64,000 bases of DNA. Source: Chloroflexi bacterium 54-19 (GTDB taxonomy: Bacteria > Chloroflexota > Chloroflexia > Chloroheliales > Chloroheliaceae). Positions 55,199 through 63,984 of this stretch are shown piece by piece (position 1 is the stretch's first letter; each line of letters begins with the position of its first letter). The DNA is taken from the NCBI GenBank assembly GCA_001898225.1, contig MKTJ01000041.1, forward strand, positions 21,857 to 85,856, written 5' to 3'. The notes under the pieces are model-generated. The model saw nothing but the letters and a program-made list of their open reading frames with translations, searched no databases and was not told where the DNA came from. A program made the position numbers and the translations under genes.

Positions 55199-55699
55199 TT
55201 AATCAAATTGAGCTGGCAATATAGCTTCTTCAATATCCAGCAGTAAGTAACTATCGATCAATTTCATCTCACCGTTACTGCTTTCAATATGATGTGATAC
55301 TTTGCGAATAAGGTTAAAGCGTTGTAGTCTATCCAGTTCTCGAACAACCTGACTTTCACTCATTTTGTTCTCGCCAGCAATAAGTGCTTCCAATTGGGCA
55401 GAACTTTGGATTTCGGTATCGGAAGTGGCCATATAACATAACGATATATAAACTCCAGTGGCGAAGGGACCAAGGGCAGGACGCCATATTTCAAGAAAAC
55501 GGGTGTCGATAGTAACAAATTTCTGTTTTCTGGCTGAATACACCCTCATTTCATTCACGTGTTCCGGTTCCACCGGCCTTTCAATAGTTTTGCCAGTATG
55601 AGCTTGCAATGTATGCCCGGTTAACTTTTCCGAGAACGCAACCTCAGGGCCTGGTCTGTTTTGGTTACCATTGCGGTGATACTTTTGTTCCTTCTTCAT
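55199..55699 (-). CDS. Winged-helix-like protein of unknown function
   Basis: A 166-residue protein. The C-terminal two thirds form a helix-turn-helix-like pattern (FATGVYISLCYMATSDTEIQ, then LEALIAGENKMSESQVVREL, DRLQRFNLIRKVSHH, a winged-helix layout). The first 45 residues are polar and probably disordered. The ATG at 55699 (MKKEQKYH) has AGGAG 10 bases upstream; the longer frame to 55771 adds an unlikely N-terminus. It may regulate the neighbouring genes, e.g. the kinase operon starting 730 bases downstream. No family recognised. Confidence 0.55.
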   Translation of the reverse strand: MKKEQKYHRNGNQNRPGPEVAFSEKLTGHTLQAHTGKTIERPVEPEHVNEMRVYSARKQKFVTIDTRFLEIWRPALGPFATGVYISLCYMATSDTEIQSSAQLEALIAGENKMSESQVVRELDRLQRFNLIRKVSHHIESSNGEMKLIDSYLLLDIEEAILPAQFD

Positions 55700-56037
55700 A
55701 TTAGTAATTCTCCTAAACTTAAGAATCTTAAAGGGAGAGGATCCAGCGTTCCTAAGACTAACTTGGATCAATCCCTTAAAAGGCCAATAAAACTATTATA
55801 CTGACGTATCAGAATATATATGGTATTTTTCTTTCCCCTCAAGTGGTAAAACTAATGTCGAACCAATCACCAAAACGAACTTCTTAAGGTAAAATGGTCG
55901 AGAAGGTCAAAATAAAGGCACTGGATTGCAACGATAAAGAGGATTTCAAGTTATGAAACATATCCCATAAAAATTACACTCCCTCTAAACTAGTTATAAC
56001 TCACAACAATCGGCAGAAATTAAAAACTGGATGGAGG
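55700..56037. other. Short gene-free stretch
   Basis: About 340 bases between two minus-strand genes. A loose dyad GGATCCAG/CTTGGATC lies near 55740-55770. It should contain the promoter of the winged-helix-like gene. Nothing else seen. Confidence 0.4.
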
Positions 56038-56466
56038 TTAATTTATCCTTCCCCAGTTAGGAGAATATATGCCATATTCCTGGCTTATATTCAGCTCTTT
56101 ATAACTGACCTTCCTGGCTTGTTCGCTTTCAATAGCTGCTTTGGCAAAATAACTTTTGGCGAAGGCGACCATTGGTTTGTGGCTGTCCCCGTTCATAATA
56201 ACCAGCATGCTAGCAAGCCGGCTAAGTCTTAAATCGGTTACAATAATTTTCCCCTTCCGCTCTTTTTCAACACTAATGAAATGATTTTTCAGTGGTACAC
56301 CCTTCAAGCTGTTGAAAACAAGTTTGGCCTTCCGAATAGCCGTATTTAAACCTTTAAAGCCGGTTTTGTAACCTAACAGAGTAGCTAATTCCTTTGCGGA
56401 CCAATACTCGTTGGAAAACTCATCAATACGGTGGATTTCTTCGAAGGCCCTTGCAAAATCTGGCAT
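56038..56466 (-). CDS. DinD/BRO-like DNA-damage or antirepressor-type protein
   Basis: A 142-residue protein with the DinD-like core: FEEIHRIDEFSNEYWSAKEL, ATLLGYKTGFKGLNTAIRKA, NHFISVEK, DLRLSRLASMLVIMNGDS, then AFAKSYFAKAAIESEQ. The EYWSA-x-ELA-x-LLGY start and the LSR-x-A-x-x-L-x-x-x-NGD segment are shared by DinD and phage BRO/antirepressor proteins. Full-length DinD is about twice as long, so this is a short member. The ATG at 56466 (MPDFARAF) has AAAGGACAGG upstream; two earlier in-frame starts are less likely. In E. coli DinD counters RecA filaments. Confidence 0.7.
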   Translation of the reverse strand: MPDFARAFEEIHRIDEFSNEYWSAKELATLLGYKTGFKGLNTAIRKAKLVFNSLKGVPLKNHFISVEKERKGKIIVTDLRLSRLASMLVIMNGDSHKPMVAFAKSYFAKAAIESEQARKVSYKELNISQEYGIYSPNWGRIN

Positions 56467-56677
56467 TGTATATTCCTGTCCTTTCTTACTCATATCCTTC
56501 AAATGACAGAATCCGGAAAAATGACATCCTGATAAAAGCATTCGGTCAGGTTGTATTGAATACCATAGTTATCTCTAAATCCAATAAATTTGGCGAGAGG
56601 TTCGAGTGCAGTTCCAAACTCTATTCAAATGTTTACCTTAATAGTAATAACTGCACCCAGAACTGCTAATCGCCTTG

Positions 56678-58078
56678 TTAGAGAAGCGAAATGTCAATAG
56701 CCTCGTTTAACCCGGCCCGGATAGAATTGGTATCGAGCAGGCTTGCCTCGATAAAGGCTTTGTCAATTAAAGTACGACTATCCTCCTGCTTAGCCCTTTC
56801 AATCGTGAAATGGGCTTTCGAGAGAAATTCTCTGGGATGATAGTTACATTGCTGGACAAGTAGCTCAACCGCTTCCTCCGTAAAGGGTTTAAAGATTTCG
56901 GCCGGATTTTCCGGCTGACTTTTATCTTTACGATAGTGATTGAGGTGGCGTTTAACTACCTCCTTGGCCTCGTTCAAGTCAAGCAAAGGCACCAGGATCG
57001 AATTGGGCGCATCCAGGCTCATAGGTAATGAAGACTGTAAACCGGCTAATCCCCAGGCCTCGGAAAGCCGCTGGGCAGCCGCAGCGTGTGTGGTCAATAC
57101 CAGGGTCAGGAACCGCGAGATGCCGGCTTCGTAGTCGCCTCTCAACAGGATATAGCCAAGCTCCTTGGTAAACGTCTCCCGTTCGCGTCGTCCCATCTTA
57201 TCGATCATATTTTCAATGTCGTCTACGAAGAGATATACTCCCTTAAACCCGGCAATTTTGAGGGTCCTAAGAGTCTGGGTGAAGAAAAGGTTATTCGCCT
57301 TGCGGTAGAGGGCCAAATCCCTGGGCGGTGGCGGGAAGTCAAGCAACCCATCTTTACGCATACTTTTTAAATAGCCCAGCAGATCATTGGCAGCGATGGC
57401 CCGGGCAAAATCCGCCTCGACATTATTTGAAACTAAAAGAGCAATTACCAGGTCCTCCAGGGCTTTTAGATCAAAGCCATTACTGATGAGCCAGTCATTA
57501 CTCAGCAGTTTTTTGCCCTCTTCCAACCTTAAATTTCGAACCCTTTCCACCTGGTCTTCCGGCCAATTACTCTCCATGATTACCCGGTATCTCAAGTTGG
57601 TAACCGCGCTATTTATCACGCCTAAGGCTACCAATTCGCACATGGCCAGGACTGCCAGATACTCCAGGCGGTTCATGTTCTGGGGAGGATAGACATAAAG
57701 GGCACAGACCGGGAATTTACCTTTGAAGTAGGTTTCACCCCAGTTCCGGTTAATGCTGCGCATCAAATGAAGAAGGATAGCTGTCTTTCCCACTCCCCGG
57801 CCAAATGCCTGGTCTCCCTGAGCCCACAAATAGCCCATTCGGTAGCGCTGCTCGGGATTGCTAACTCCCAGGAGTTTGCTTTCAAAATCAAGGATGACAC
57901 CCCTGCGGATACCGGGCTCAAAGATAGTGCCATTGACTCTTGGGTCAGGGCTGGCCGGGTTGATAATCCCGTCTACCGGAAAGGGATTGTCCAATAGGCC
58001 CAGATGGGCATAATTTTCCATAATCCCGGTATTTTGATCCGTTGCGGTTGGATCCTGTAAACTTATCAAGCGCGACAT
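56678..58078 (-). CDS. P-loop ATPase, third gene of a nuclease/HTH/ATPase set
   Basis: A 466-residue AAA/STAND-like ATPase. Walker A is GRGVGKTAIL near residue 110, Walker B is GVYLFVDDIENM near residue 280. The segment PMSLDAPNSILVPLLDLNEA followed by a helical lid and NYHPREFLSKAH looks like the C-terminal part of Orc/Cdc6- or BrxD-type ATPases. The start is the ATG at 58078 (MSRLISLQ), with GGAGG 9 bases upstream; a longer frame reaches 58195. The winged-helix gene ends 155 bases upstream on the same strand. It may load or power the nuclease at 59749-60615; that is inference. Family not recognised with certainty. Confidence 0.7.
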   Translation of the reverse strand: MSRLISLQDPTATDQNTGIMENYAHLGLLDNPFPVDGIINPASPDPRVNGTIFEPGIRRGVILDFESKLLGVSNPEQRYRMGYLWAQGDQAFGRGVGKTAILLHLMRSINRNWGETYFKGKFPVCALYVYPPQNMNRLEYLAVLAMCELVALGVINSAVTNLRYRVIMESNWPEDQVERVRNLRLEEGKKLLSNDWLISNGFDLKALEDLVIALLVSNNVEADFARAIAANDLLGYLKSMRKDGLLDFPPPPRDLALYRKANNLFFTQTLRTLKIAGFKGVYLFVDDIENMIDKMGRRERETFTKELGYILLRGDYEAGISRFLTLVLTTHAAAAQRLSEAWGLAGLQSSLPMSLDAPNSILVPLLDLNEAKEVVKRHLNHYRKDKSQPENPAEIFKPFTEEAVELLVQQCNYHPREFLSKAHFTIERAKQEDSRTLIDKAFIEASLLDTNSIRAGLNEAIDISLL

Positions 58079-58232
58079 AGAAATAGACCTCCGTAAAGTG
58101 TTTAATGCCATAAATTGATTGGTGCTGTAACAAGTTTCAGCCGAATTTTTTAGTTCGAATAAATTCCGGCTTACATCACCTGGTTCAAAACTCAATCCTG
58201 AGACCTAATAATTAGACTCGGTGCAAATCCGC

Positions 58233-59573
58233 TTAACCGCTATCCACCTCCTGAACCCTGACCAGGTTAAAAGCTCCCTGCTCAAGTTCCAGAGGGGCTC
58301 GTTTGGGTAATGGCAAAGATTGTCCGAGTGAACTATCTAGATAAACCCTTACCGGCATATTGCCTTTTTGACCGTCCTCGATGGCTCGTTTCAAAAAGTC
58401 ATCAAAAATGTGATCGGGTATTCCCAGCTCAAAGCAGACGCGGTCCCGCAGATCGGCTACCTCAACGTAACCAATTGCCCGCGGAATGGCGTTGTACTGT
58501 TGTTGCAAGGTTTTAAGAAATGATTCTCTAAAAGTAAGCCAGCGTGGGGTCCGCAGTAAAAGGCTGGTTTCTTTTCCACTTACCGATTCATTTTCACCTA
58601 AAGGTACTTCGTGCCAGGTTCCGGGGATAATCCATTTACCTCTCCTGTTACCACCCCTTCCACTTTCATAAGCCTTACTTTGCACCGGTGCTTCGCTGTC
58701 CCATTCGGCATTACTTTCTTCAATGGGTGCCAGTAACTCAGCGTACGGATACACGGGGACGGAGCTCAAGCGGGCGGTAGGGTAGATAATTTCCAGGGTG
58801 CGGCCAGGCCGACCTTCCCGAAAATAGTTCGCCAGCCCCAGAAACACGCAGCGCGACCTTACTGACTCGTAACGCATGGCGTTATTGAGAAACCGCTCAA
58901 AAAAGAAATGGAGAAAGAAGCGAGTTACTTCCGTTTCCATAACCTCACCAGGTTTCTTACCCTGGGCTACTCCCGTTTCAAGGGTGGTTTCAAGCTTTGT
59001 TTGCAAATCCCGGTACAGGCTCTGCTCGAAAGAAAAACGTGGATTCATCAAATCCCGTGTTAGCCTGACCGCCTTATCAACAACGGCCTTATTGCCCGCC
59101 GGAGACAAGGCAAAAGAGTCAAATTCATGGTGAGTAAGGGTTGGAATGCCGGCCATTCCGTCAAAAGGGCTGCGATTGAGAGTATTGAGAAAATTCTGGA
59201 AGAGTGGAAAAGTGATAAGGGTAAGTGCCGCAAATTCTTCCCGGAGCTTAAGGCTATTGAGAGGATCTTTTAGCATTTCAAAGATCCTCCACCCCTGGGT
59301 AGTCAAGGACCACTGTTTTTCACTGCCACGGCCCGCACTTTCCACCAGGCCCAGATGGCGCAGCTCCGAAAGGATATTGCGGGGGGTCTGGTTAAAGGAA
59401 GCTTTACGCTCGGGCAAATTATATTTACGGTTACGAATGGCGTTGAAATGGACCAGTTGATCACGGATCAGGCTGTCCACATCATCATCCAGGGCAACGC
59501 CCTGGTTCAACCCCAGCGCCGCTACTCCGGTGTAAAAGTACCGGACCTCATAAATTGTATAGATATTACGCAT
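58233..59573 (-). CDS. Winged-helix-containing protein, second gene of the set
   Basis: A 446-residue protein. Residues ~65-105 (TPRNILSELRHLGLVESAGR, then WSLTTQGWRIFEML) are a winged helix. A long helical middle follows. A Gly-rich stretch (SGRGGNRRGKW near residue 305) separates it from a conserved-looking C-terminal helical part (FRESFLKTLQQQYNAIPRAI, RVCFELGIPDHIFDDFLKRA) resembling another winged helix. The ATG at 59573 (MRNIYTIYEVRYFY) has GGGAGG 12 bases upstream; the frame runs 20 codons further up. It lies 176 bases after the nuclease gene. No known family. Confidence 0.6.
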   Translation of the reverse strand: MRNIYTIYEVRYFYTGVAALGLNQGVALDDDVDSLIRDQLVHFNAIRNRKYNLPERKASFNQTPRNILSELRHLGLVESAGRGSEKQWSLTTQGWRIFEMLKDPLNSLKLREEFAALTLITFPLFQNFLNTLNRSPFDGMAGIPTLTHHEFDSFALSPAGNKAVVDKAVRLTRDLMNPRFSFEQSLYRDLQTKLETTLETGVAQGKKPGEVMETEVTRFFLHFFFERFLNNAMRYESVRSRCVFLGLANYFREGRPGRTLEIIYPTARLSSVPVYPYAELLAPIEESNAEWDSEAPVQSKAYESGRGGNRRGKWIIPGTWHEVPLGENESVSGKETSLLLRTPRWLTFRESFLKTLQQQYNAIPRAIGYVEVADLRDRVCFELGIPDHIFDDFLKRAIEDGQKGNMPVRVYLDSSLGQSLPLPKRAPLELEQGAFNLVRVQEVDSG

Positions 59574-59748
59574 TACTATAGGTTGCCTCCCAAAGTGTCT
59601 CTCTAAATCATTTAAGGTTACATTGCTAACCAATTCCCCTGGTCCGGCAGTCGGAGGATCAATCGGCTTATCCCATCCAAGACGTCTATCGACAAAACCG
59701 GGACTCTAATCAGGTTCATAGCCAAATAACAACCTGGCGTAAAGCGGG

Positions 59749-60615
59749 CTACTTCTCGCCCCCACTAATGTCAGGATTTTCTAGAATTTCAAAGCTTTTC
59801 TTTCGGATTTGTTCAAAGTTTTGCCAGGAGAGGAATTGGCTTTGCAACCGACTTACTTGCTTAGAAAGTTGCTGTTGATGCGAAACCCACCGGCTGGTGA
59901 GGAAGGCCGGCGAGAGCCCGCCAAACCGCGCAATCTGTCCAGAACTAAAAGGTAGCTGCAGGCTGGCGATCGTATTAAAGTCAGGCCACATTTTTGCACT
60001 CAGGCCGTCGGCCGTTCCGGACAACCGATCCAAATAGGCGCAGTTAGCCCAGCTCGGAGTTGAAGTTGTTGTAAAATCCCGGGTCTGTACTGCTTCTCGA
60101 ACACTTTCTACCAGGATCGAACAGAGCGGCGCAGTCAGGAGTTGATTATCGATGAGCAGGATGCCCCACATGGCGCAAAAACGGCGGATGGATTCGTCCA
60201 CATAACCGCAACGAGTGGCAAAAATGCGGTAGATCTTCAGATGGCTTAGTTGCGGATAGTTCTCGAGGTAAAAATCGTGAACTTTCTGATTAAAGACCAT
60301 AACCATCTCTTTAGATATATGCCCGGCTGTGTAATATTTTAGTTCGATGATAAACAGGTAAACTCCCAGGCGCGCCACCAGGTCCAATTCGTGAGAAAGG
60401 CCCGAACCTGATTCCATTCCATGGCCCAGACCCAGGTCTCGTTCGGCGGAAAGCAGGTCCCAGGAGAACTTTTCCGAAAAACTACTACGGAGCCGGTTCT
60501 CGAATTGAGAACCGACATTACCACCATTTTTAACCGGCCGAAAGGTTCGGATAAAACGGTGGAGGTGGTAAACTACCTGTCCACACGGATCTAACTCTGC
60601 AATGTTCATTACCAT
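59749..60615 (-). CDS. PD-(D/E)XK-type restriction-like nuclease
   Basis: A 288-residue protein. Residues ~40-110 hold the PD-(D/E)XK core: FENRLRSSFSEKF with the first Glu, SHELDLVARLG with the Asp, then FIIELKYYTAGHIS with E-x-K. The middle third (KIYRIFATRCGYVDESIRRF, then WGILLIDNQLL) continues the alpha/beta fold. The last 90 residues are helical and probably bind the partner. AAAGG is close to the first ATG; an ATG two codons later is about as good. It heads a minus-strand set with the winged-helix and ATPase genes. Role in defence or DNA processing is inference; target unknown. Confidence 0.72.
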   Translation of the reverse strand: MVMNIAELDPCGQVVYHLHRFIRTFRPVKNGGNVGSQFENRLRSSFSEKFSWDLLSAERDLGLGHGMESGSGLSHELDLVARLGVYLFIIELKYYTAGHISKEMVMVFNQKVHDFYLENYPQLSHLKIYRIFATRCGYVDESIRRFCAMWGILLIDNQLLTAPLCSILVESVREAVQTRDFTTTSTPSWANCAYLDRLSGTADGLSAKMWPDFNTIASLQLPFSSGQIARFGGLSPAFLTSRWVSHQQQLSKQVSRLQSQFLSWQNFEQIRKKSFEILENPDISGGEK

Positions 60616-61098
60616 ACCTTTCTAGTTTACATAACTGCGAAATACTCTAAGCCAGTGTCTATTCAGTCTTAGAAGTGGTTAAATGCGCTAAGTAACAAGG
60701 TTATCTGCTCAGGGACACATAAATCACTGGCTGAAAAATGATAAAAAAGTTACCTTTCCGGTATTTCGCCTGAAATTCCACTCAAATTGCCCTTGCAAAA
60801 GGAGGCTTGTTTTTCAAAGGGAATCAAAGAAACCCAGCCTAAATCAAGGCTGAATATCTGAAACTTTTTAGATTTTTAGTATCATTGGAGAGTAGACCGT
60901 TTAATGGAAATCAAAAACGGCTGTATCTCGCATATAACTTGCTCTTTATTTAGGTTTCCTGGAAACTTCATGGGAAAACTAACAAAAGAGCAAAAAATGC
61001 AGGATAAGCCGCAGAAGAAGTAGGTATGGCCTGAAATCCAGACCGGAGTATGATAAACTTATGCAGCCTCATCCTGGCCAACTCAGGAATGGGGTCAA

Positions 61099-61129
61099 GA
61101 GTTACAGGTGTTCTCAGCACCTGTAACTC
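61099..61129. repeat. Strong hairpin, 12-base stem
   Basis: GAGTTACAGGTG and CACCTGTAACTC pair perfectly around a 7-base loop TTCTCAG. No T run follows on either strand, so it is not a standard terminator. Confidence 0.8.
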
Positions 61130-61301
61130 GCACTAATGTTCTAAAACTTCTCTCTAATGATAAATCCCTTTTAAGCTAAAGTCAATAGGTAGCAGTCAAA
61201 ACCGTTTCAAATTCAATCTTGAGACGCTTTTCTCTATGGATGCCAGCTAGCCACTATCCGTTGATATTCAAAAATGAACAAGTAATCTGACACAGATATT
61301 A

Positions 61302-61344
61302 GGTAGTTCGAACATTTTTAATAGGCACTTCTGTTCGAACTACC
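61302..61344. repeat. 13-base inverted repeat
   Basis: GGTAGTTCGAACA (61302-61314) and TGTTCGAACTACC (61332-61344) are perfect arms 17 bases apart. The TTCGAA core makes each arm itself partly palindromic. Could be a regulator site or a transposon end. Confidence 0.75.
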
Positions 61345-61705
61345 GGTTGAGTTAGTCGTAGACAGCAACCACACCAGTTTATGTCGACATTTAGACCCAA
61401 GCTCCAGGGTTGCCTAAGCAATCAGGAACTAGGGTTTTTGTGATATGTAACTATCTGGTAATCTCCGGGTTAGATACACCCTGGCGTTTAGGAACCTGCT
61501 AGTGCTAAAAGCAATCTTTATCAACATTCCTTCATATCTCTTTATGTTTGAGATTGTAAGGTTTTCATTCTCCAAGAGAAATACCTATTTAATGCACAAT
61601 TTATACCGAATTTATTATACCTTCTATCCTTAATGCTATAACAGTCAGTAGCGTTTCTATTTTATCCTGGATAGCTACCTAACTTTACTGGTTACCACAT
61701 AAAAT

Positions 61706-61743
61706 ATGCGTCTATAACGTCAAATTTGACGTTATAGACGCAT
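61706..61743. repeat. Perfect 38-base palindrome
   Basis: The half ATGCGTCTATAACGTCAAA is followed immediately by its exact complement, with no loop. It lies 234 bases before tnsA. Confidence 0.9.
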
Positions 61744-61976
61744 GCCAACCACCTCGAATTACACTTTATTGGTGTGGAAAATCTAAAATTTTAATCCATT
61801 ATTAATGCTAACAGTTTAACCAATAGTCTATGCTTACAACATCACTTCCGAACAAGTGATGCTGTCAAAGCTAAAAACTTTAGACGGATTATAACTTATT
61901 TTAACTTGTTGTTGCATTACTGAGATAGTGATTAAGGAAGCATTAGGCTAATAAGAAATTTAGAAGGTTTAAGAAA

Positions 61977-62786
61977 ATGGCAAGAAAAAAGGCGGGACTA
62001 ACCTCATCGCAAATCGAAAAACGTTTTGATAAGGAGCAGGGTATTGGAACCGGTAAAGATTATAAATCGTTGTACCATACTCGTGAAACTCCTTTAAAAA
62101 CAACAAATATAAAGAAGCCCGGTTGGAAAACAAAACGGCAACACGAATTATGGAGTTACCTGACATGTATGTGTTTTTATTTAGCAGAATGGTCAAACAG
62201 TATAACTGATATAAGGGAAAACTACCTTTTATTAGATTTAGCGGATACACAACAGATTGCTAAGTTTCTCGGAATAAATCATCCTTACGATCCACATACA
62301 CGAGAACCAATTGCGATGAAGACCGATTTTGTGTTTACAGTCCAAAAAGGGTTTGAAGTTAACCTTGAAGCACGCACAGTAATGCCTGCTAATAACCTAA
62401 ATGATATTAGAACTATCGAAACGCTAGAAATAGAACGCATTTATTGGGCAAGAAGAAAGACCAGTTGGGGAATAATAACCGATAGAGAACTGGAACTACA
62501 TAAGGTTCTGATAAAGAATATTGAGTTAATTCATGCTTATAAGGACATAACAGACCGTGTAACTTCAGCTTCAGAAAAGATAAACAAAATTGCTGTACTA
62601 CTTACGGAAGAATTAAGAGCCAGTCAAGATCCACTAAACAAATCTGCCCTAAATATGGATTCGATATATGGATTCAACCAGGGCGATTGTTTAGCAATTA
62701 TCAAACATCTTATTGCCAACAAACGGTTGCCTGTCGATATGACTAAGCCTTTCAACCCTGACAAAAAACTCCTGTTTATGAAATAA
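61977..62786 (+). CDS. tnsA: TnsA-like transposon endonuclease, catalytic Lys replaced
   Basis: A 269-residue TnsA homologue, which in Tn7 cuts the 5' ends of the transposon. Family features: basic N-terminus, RQHELWSYL (catalytic Glu), IRENYLLLD, MKTDFVFT near residue 115 (catalytic Asp), and RTIETLEIERIYWARRKTSW followed by GIITDRE. The third catalytic position, Lys in a QVKP/EVKP box, reads TVMP here, with Met at about residue 136. This predicts loss of 5' cutting. GAAGG lies 8 bases before the ATG. tnsB follows after 30 bases. The DNA is more AT-rich than the left half of the window, which fits transfer. Confidence 0.8.
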   Translation: MARKKAGLTSSQIEKRFDKEQGIGTGKDYKSLYHTRETPLKTTNIKKPGWKTKRQHELWSYLTCMCFYLAEWSNSITDIRENYLLLDLADTQQIAKFLGINHPYDPHTREPIAMKTDFVFTVQKGFEVNLEARTVMPANNLNDIRTIETLEIERIYWARRKTSWGIITDRELELHKVLIKNIELIHAYKDITDRVTSASEKINKIAVLLTEELRASQDPLNKSALNMDSIYGFNQGDCLAIIKHLIANKRLPVDMTKPFNPDKKLLFMK

Positions 62787-62816
62787 GATCTGACCATAAT
62801 TTAAAGAATAACAGCA

Positions 62817-63953
62817 ATGAATATTGTAAAGAACATTTTATTAGAAAGGGAAACTCCGTCAGGTAATAAAAGAATTGAACGTATTCTTTTTATTGATCCC
62901 CAAAGAGTTTATGTTCACAAAATTGATTTATACGGCAGCAAAGCCCTTCCTGAAAAGGAATTAATTGCGGATTTAAAAAATGAGCTAAAAACTGGGAAAG
63001 TCCTGGTTTTAGAAAATGATCCTTTTACTTCCAAATTACTCTTAGAAGAACCAATTGCGGGGAATGGTCGAGTTTCACAAGAAAGCGTAAAGCGTGCGAA
63101 GAGTATTACTGTAAGGAAAGCGCAAAGAGATGCAGCATACGAGATTATTAAGCCAATTATTCAAGATGAGAGACAATATAACAAAAAAGAACGCGCTTTA
63201 CTAATAAAGGAAGTATTGGAAGAAGCAGTCAGGAATTGTAAGCCTGGCGAAAAACCCATAACTAAAAAAACAATTTATAAATACTTAAAAAGGTGGTGGC
63301 AAAGGGGTCAGGTTATAAATTGCTTATTAGGAGATTACTCCAACTGCGGTGGCTTTGGAAAAGAGAGGAAAATTGGTTCGATTAAATTAGGTCGTCCAAA
63401 AAAATATATTAGCCCTACAACGGGCGCAGTCGGCGTAAATGTTGACGAGGCTACACGGGAAATCATACGTAAGTACCTTCCAGCCTACGTAAAAGAATGC
63501 AAAGAAACTGAGCCTATAGATAAAAGACCAGTATTTACTCTCAAAGGCGCTAGGGAATATATTATTAAACATGGATTTCATAAAGGTAAACAACAACATG
63601 GCAATATTTCGGTTAAAACCATTCCTCATGCATCTAAAGTATTTAGCTACAGACAATTAGTCTACCATTACCATAAAATATATTCGGCGGCCCAACAAAT
63701 TGAACACAGAGAAGGTAATAATGAGAAAGAGTTGAACCACCGTGGACTACCAGGCAGTTCAACCAGTTTAGTAACGGGTATTGGTCAGCAATATCAGATA
63801 GATAGTACCGAAACCATTGAATTAGTAAGTGAAATAGATAGGAAGAATATAGGGCGTGCTTTCCTTTATTTAGTCGTAGATGTTTATTCCTGGCTAATTG
63901 TAGGAGTATGTGTAGTAATTTATCCGCCTAGTAGACAGTCTAAATTTGATTGA
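62817..63953 (+). pseudogene. tnsB: TnsB-like transposase, interrupted after the start of the catalytic core
   Basis: 378 residues of a protein usually about 700 long. The N-terminal HTH/winged-helix part (KKTIYKYLKRWWQRGQVINC, LGRPKKYISPTTG) and the start of the DDE core (GQQYQIDST, with the first Asp, and YLVVDVYSWLIVGVCV) are normal. Then the sequence reads VIYPPSRQSKFD and stops. The rest of the core, with the second Asp and the Glu, is missing. Together with the new start at 63985 this looks like an insertion into tnsB at about 63925-63945. The remainder may continue beyond the window. Confidence 0.75.
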
Positions 63954-63984
63954 TAAGTTAGCTATAATCTGGTAAGGTTATAGC

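Larger units (their letters stand above)
60616..61976. other. Gene-free region rich in inverted repeats
   Basis: About 1.36 kb without a supported gene between the nuclease gene and tnsA. It contains a 12-base-stem hairpin (61099-61129), a 13-base inverted repeat (61302-61344), a perfect 38-base palindrome (61706-61743) and an 8-base dyad CATCACTT/AAGTGATG (61840-61861). The side next to tnsA should contain one end of the Tn7-like element, but its boundary could not be fixed. Confidence 0.6.
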
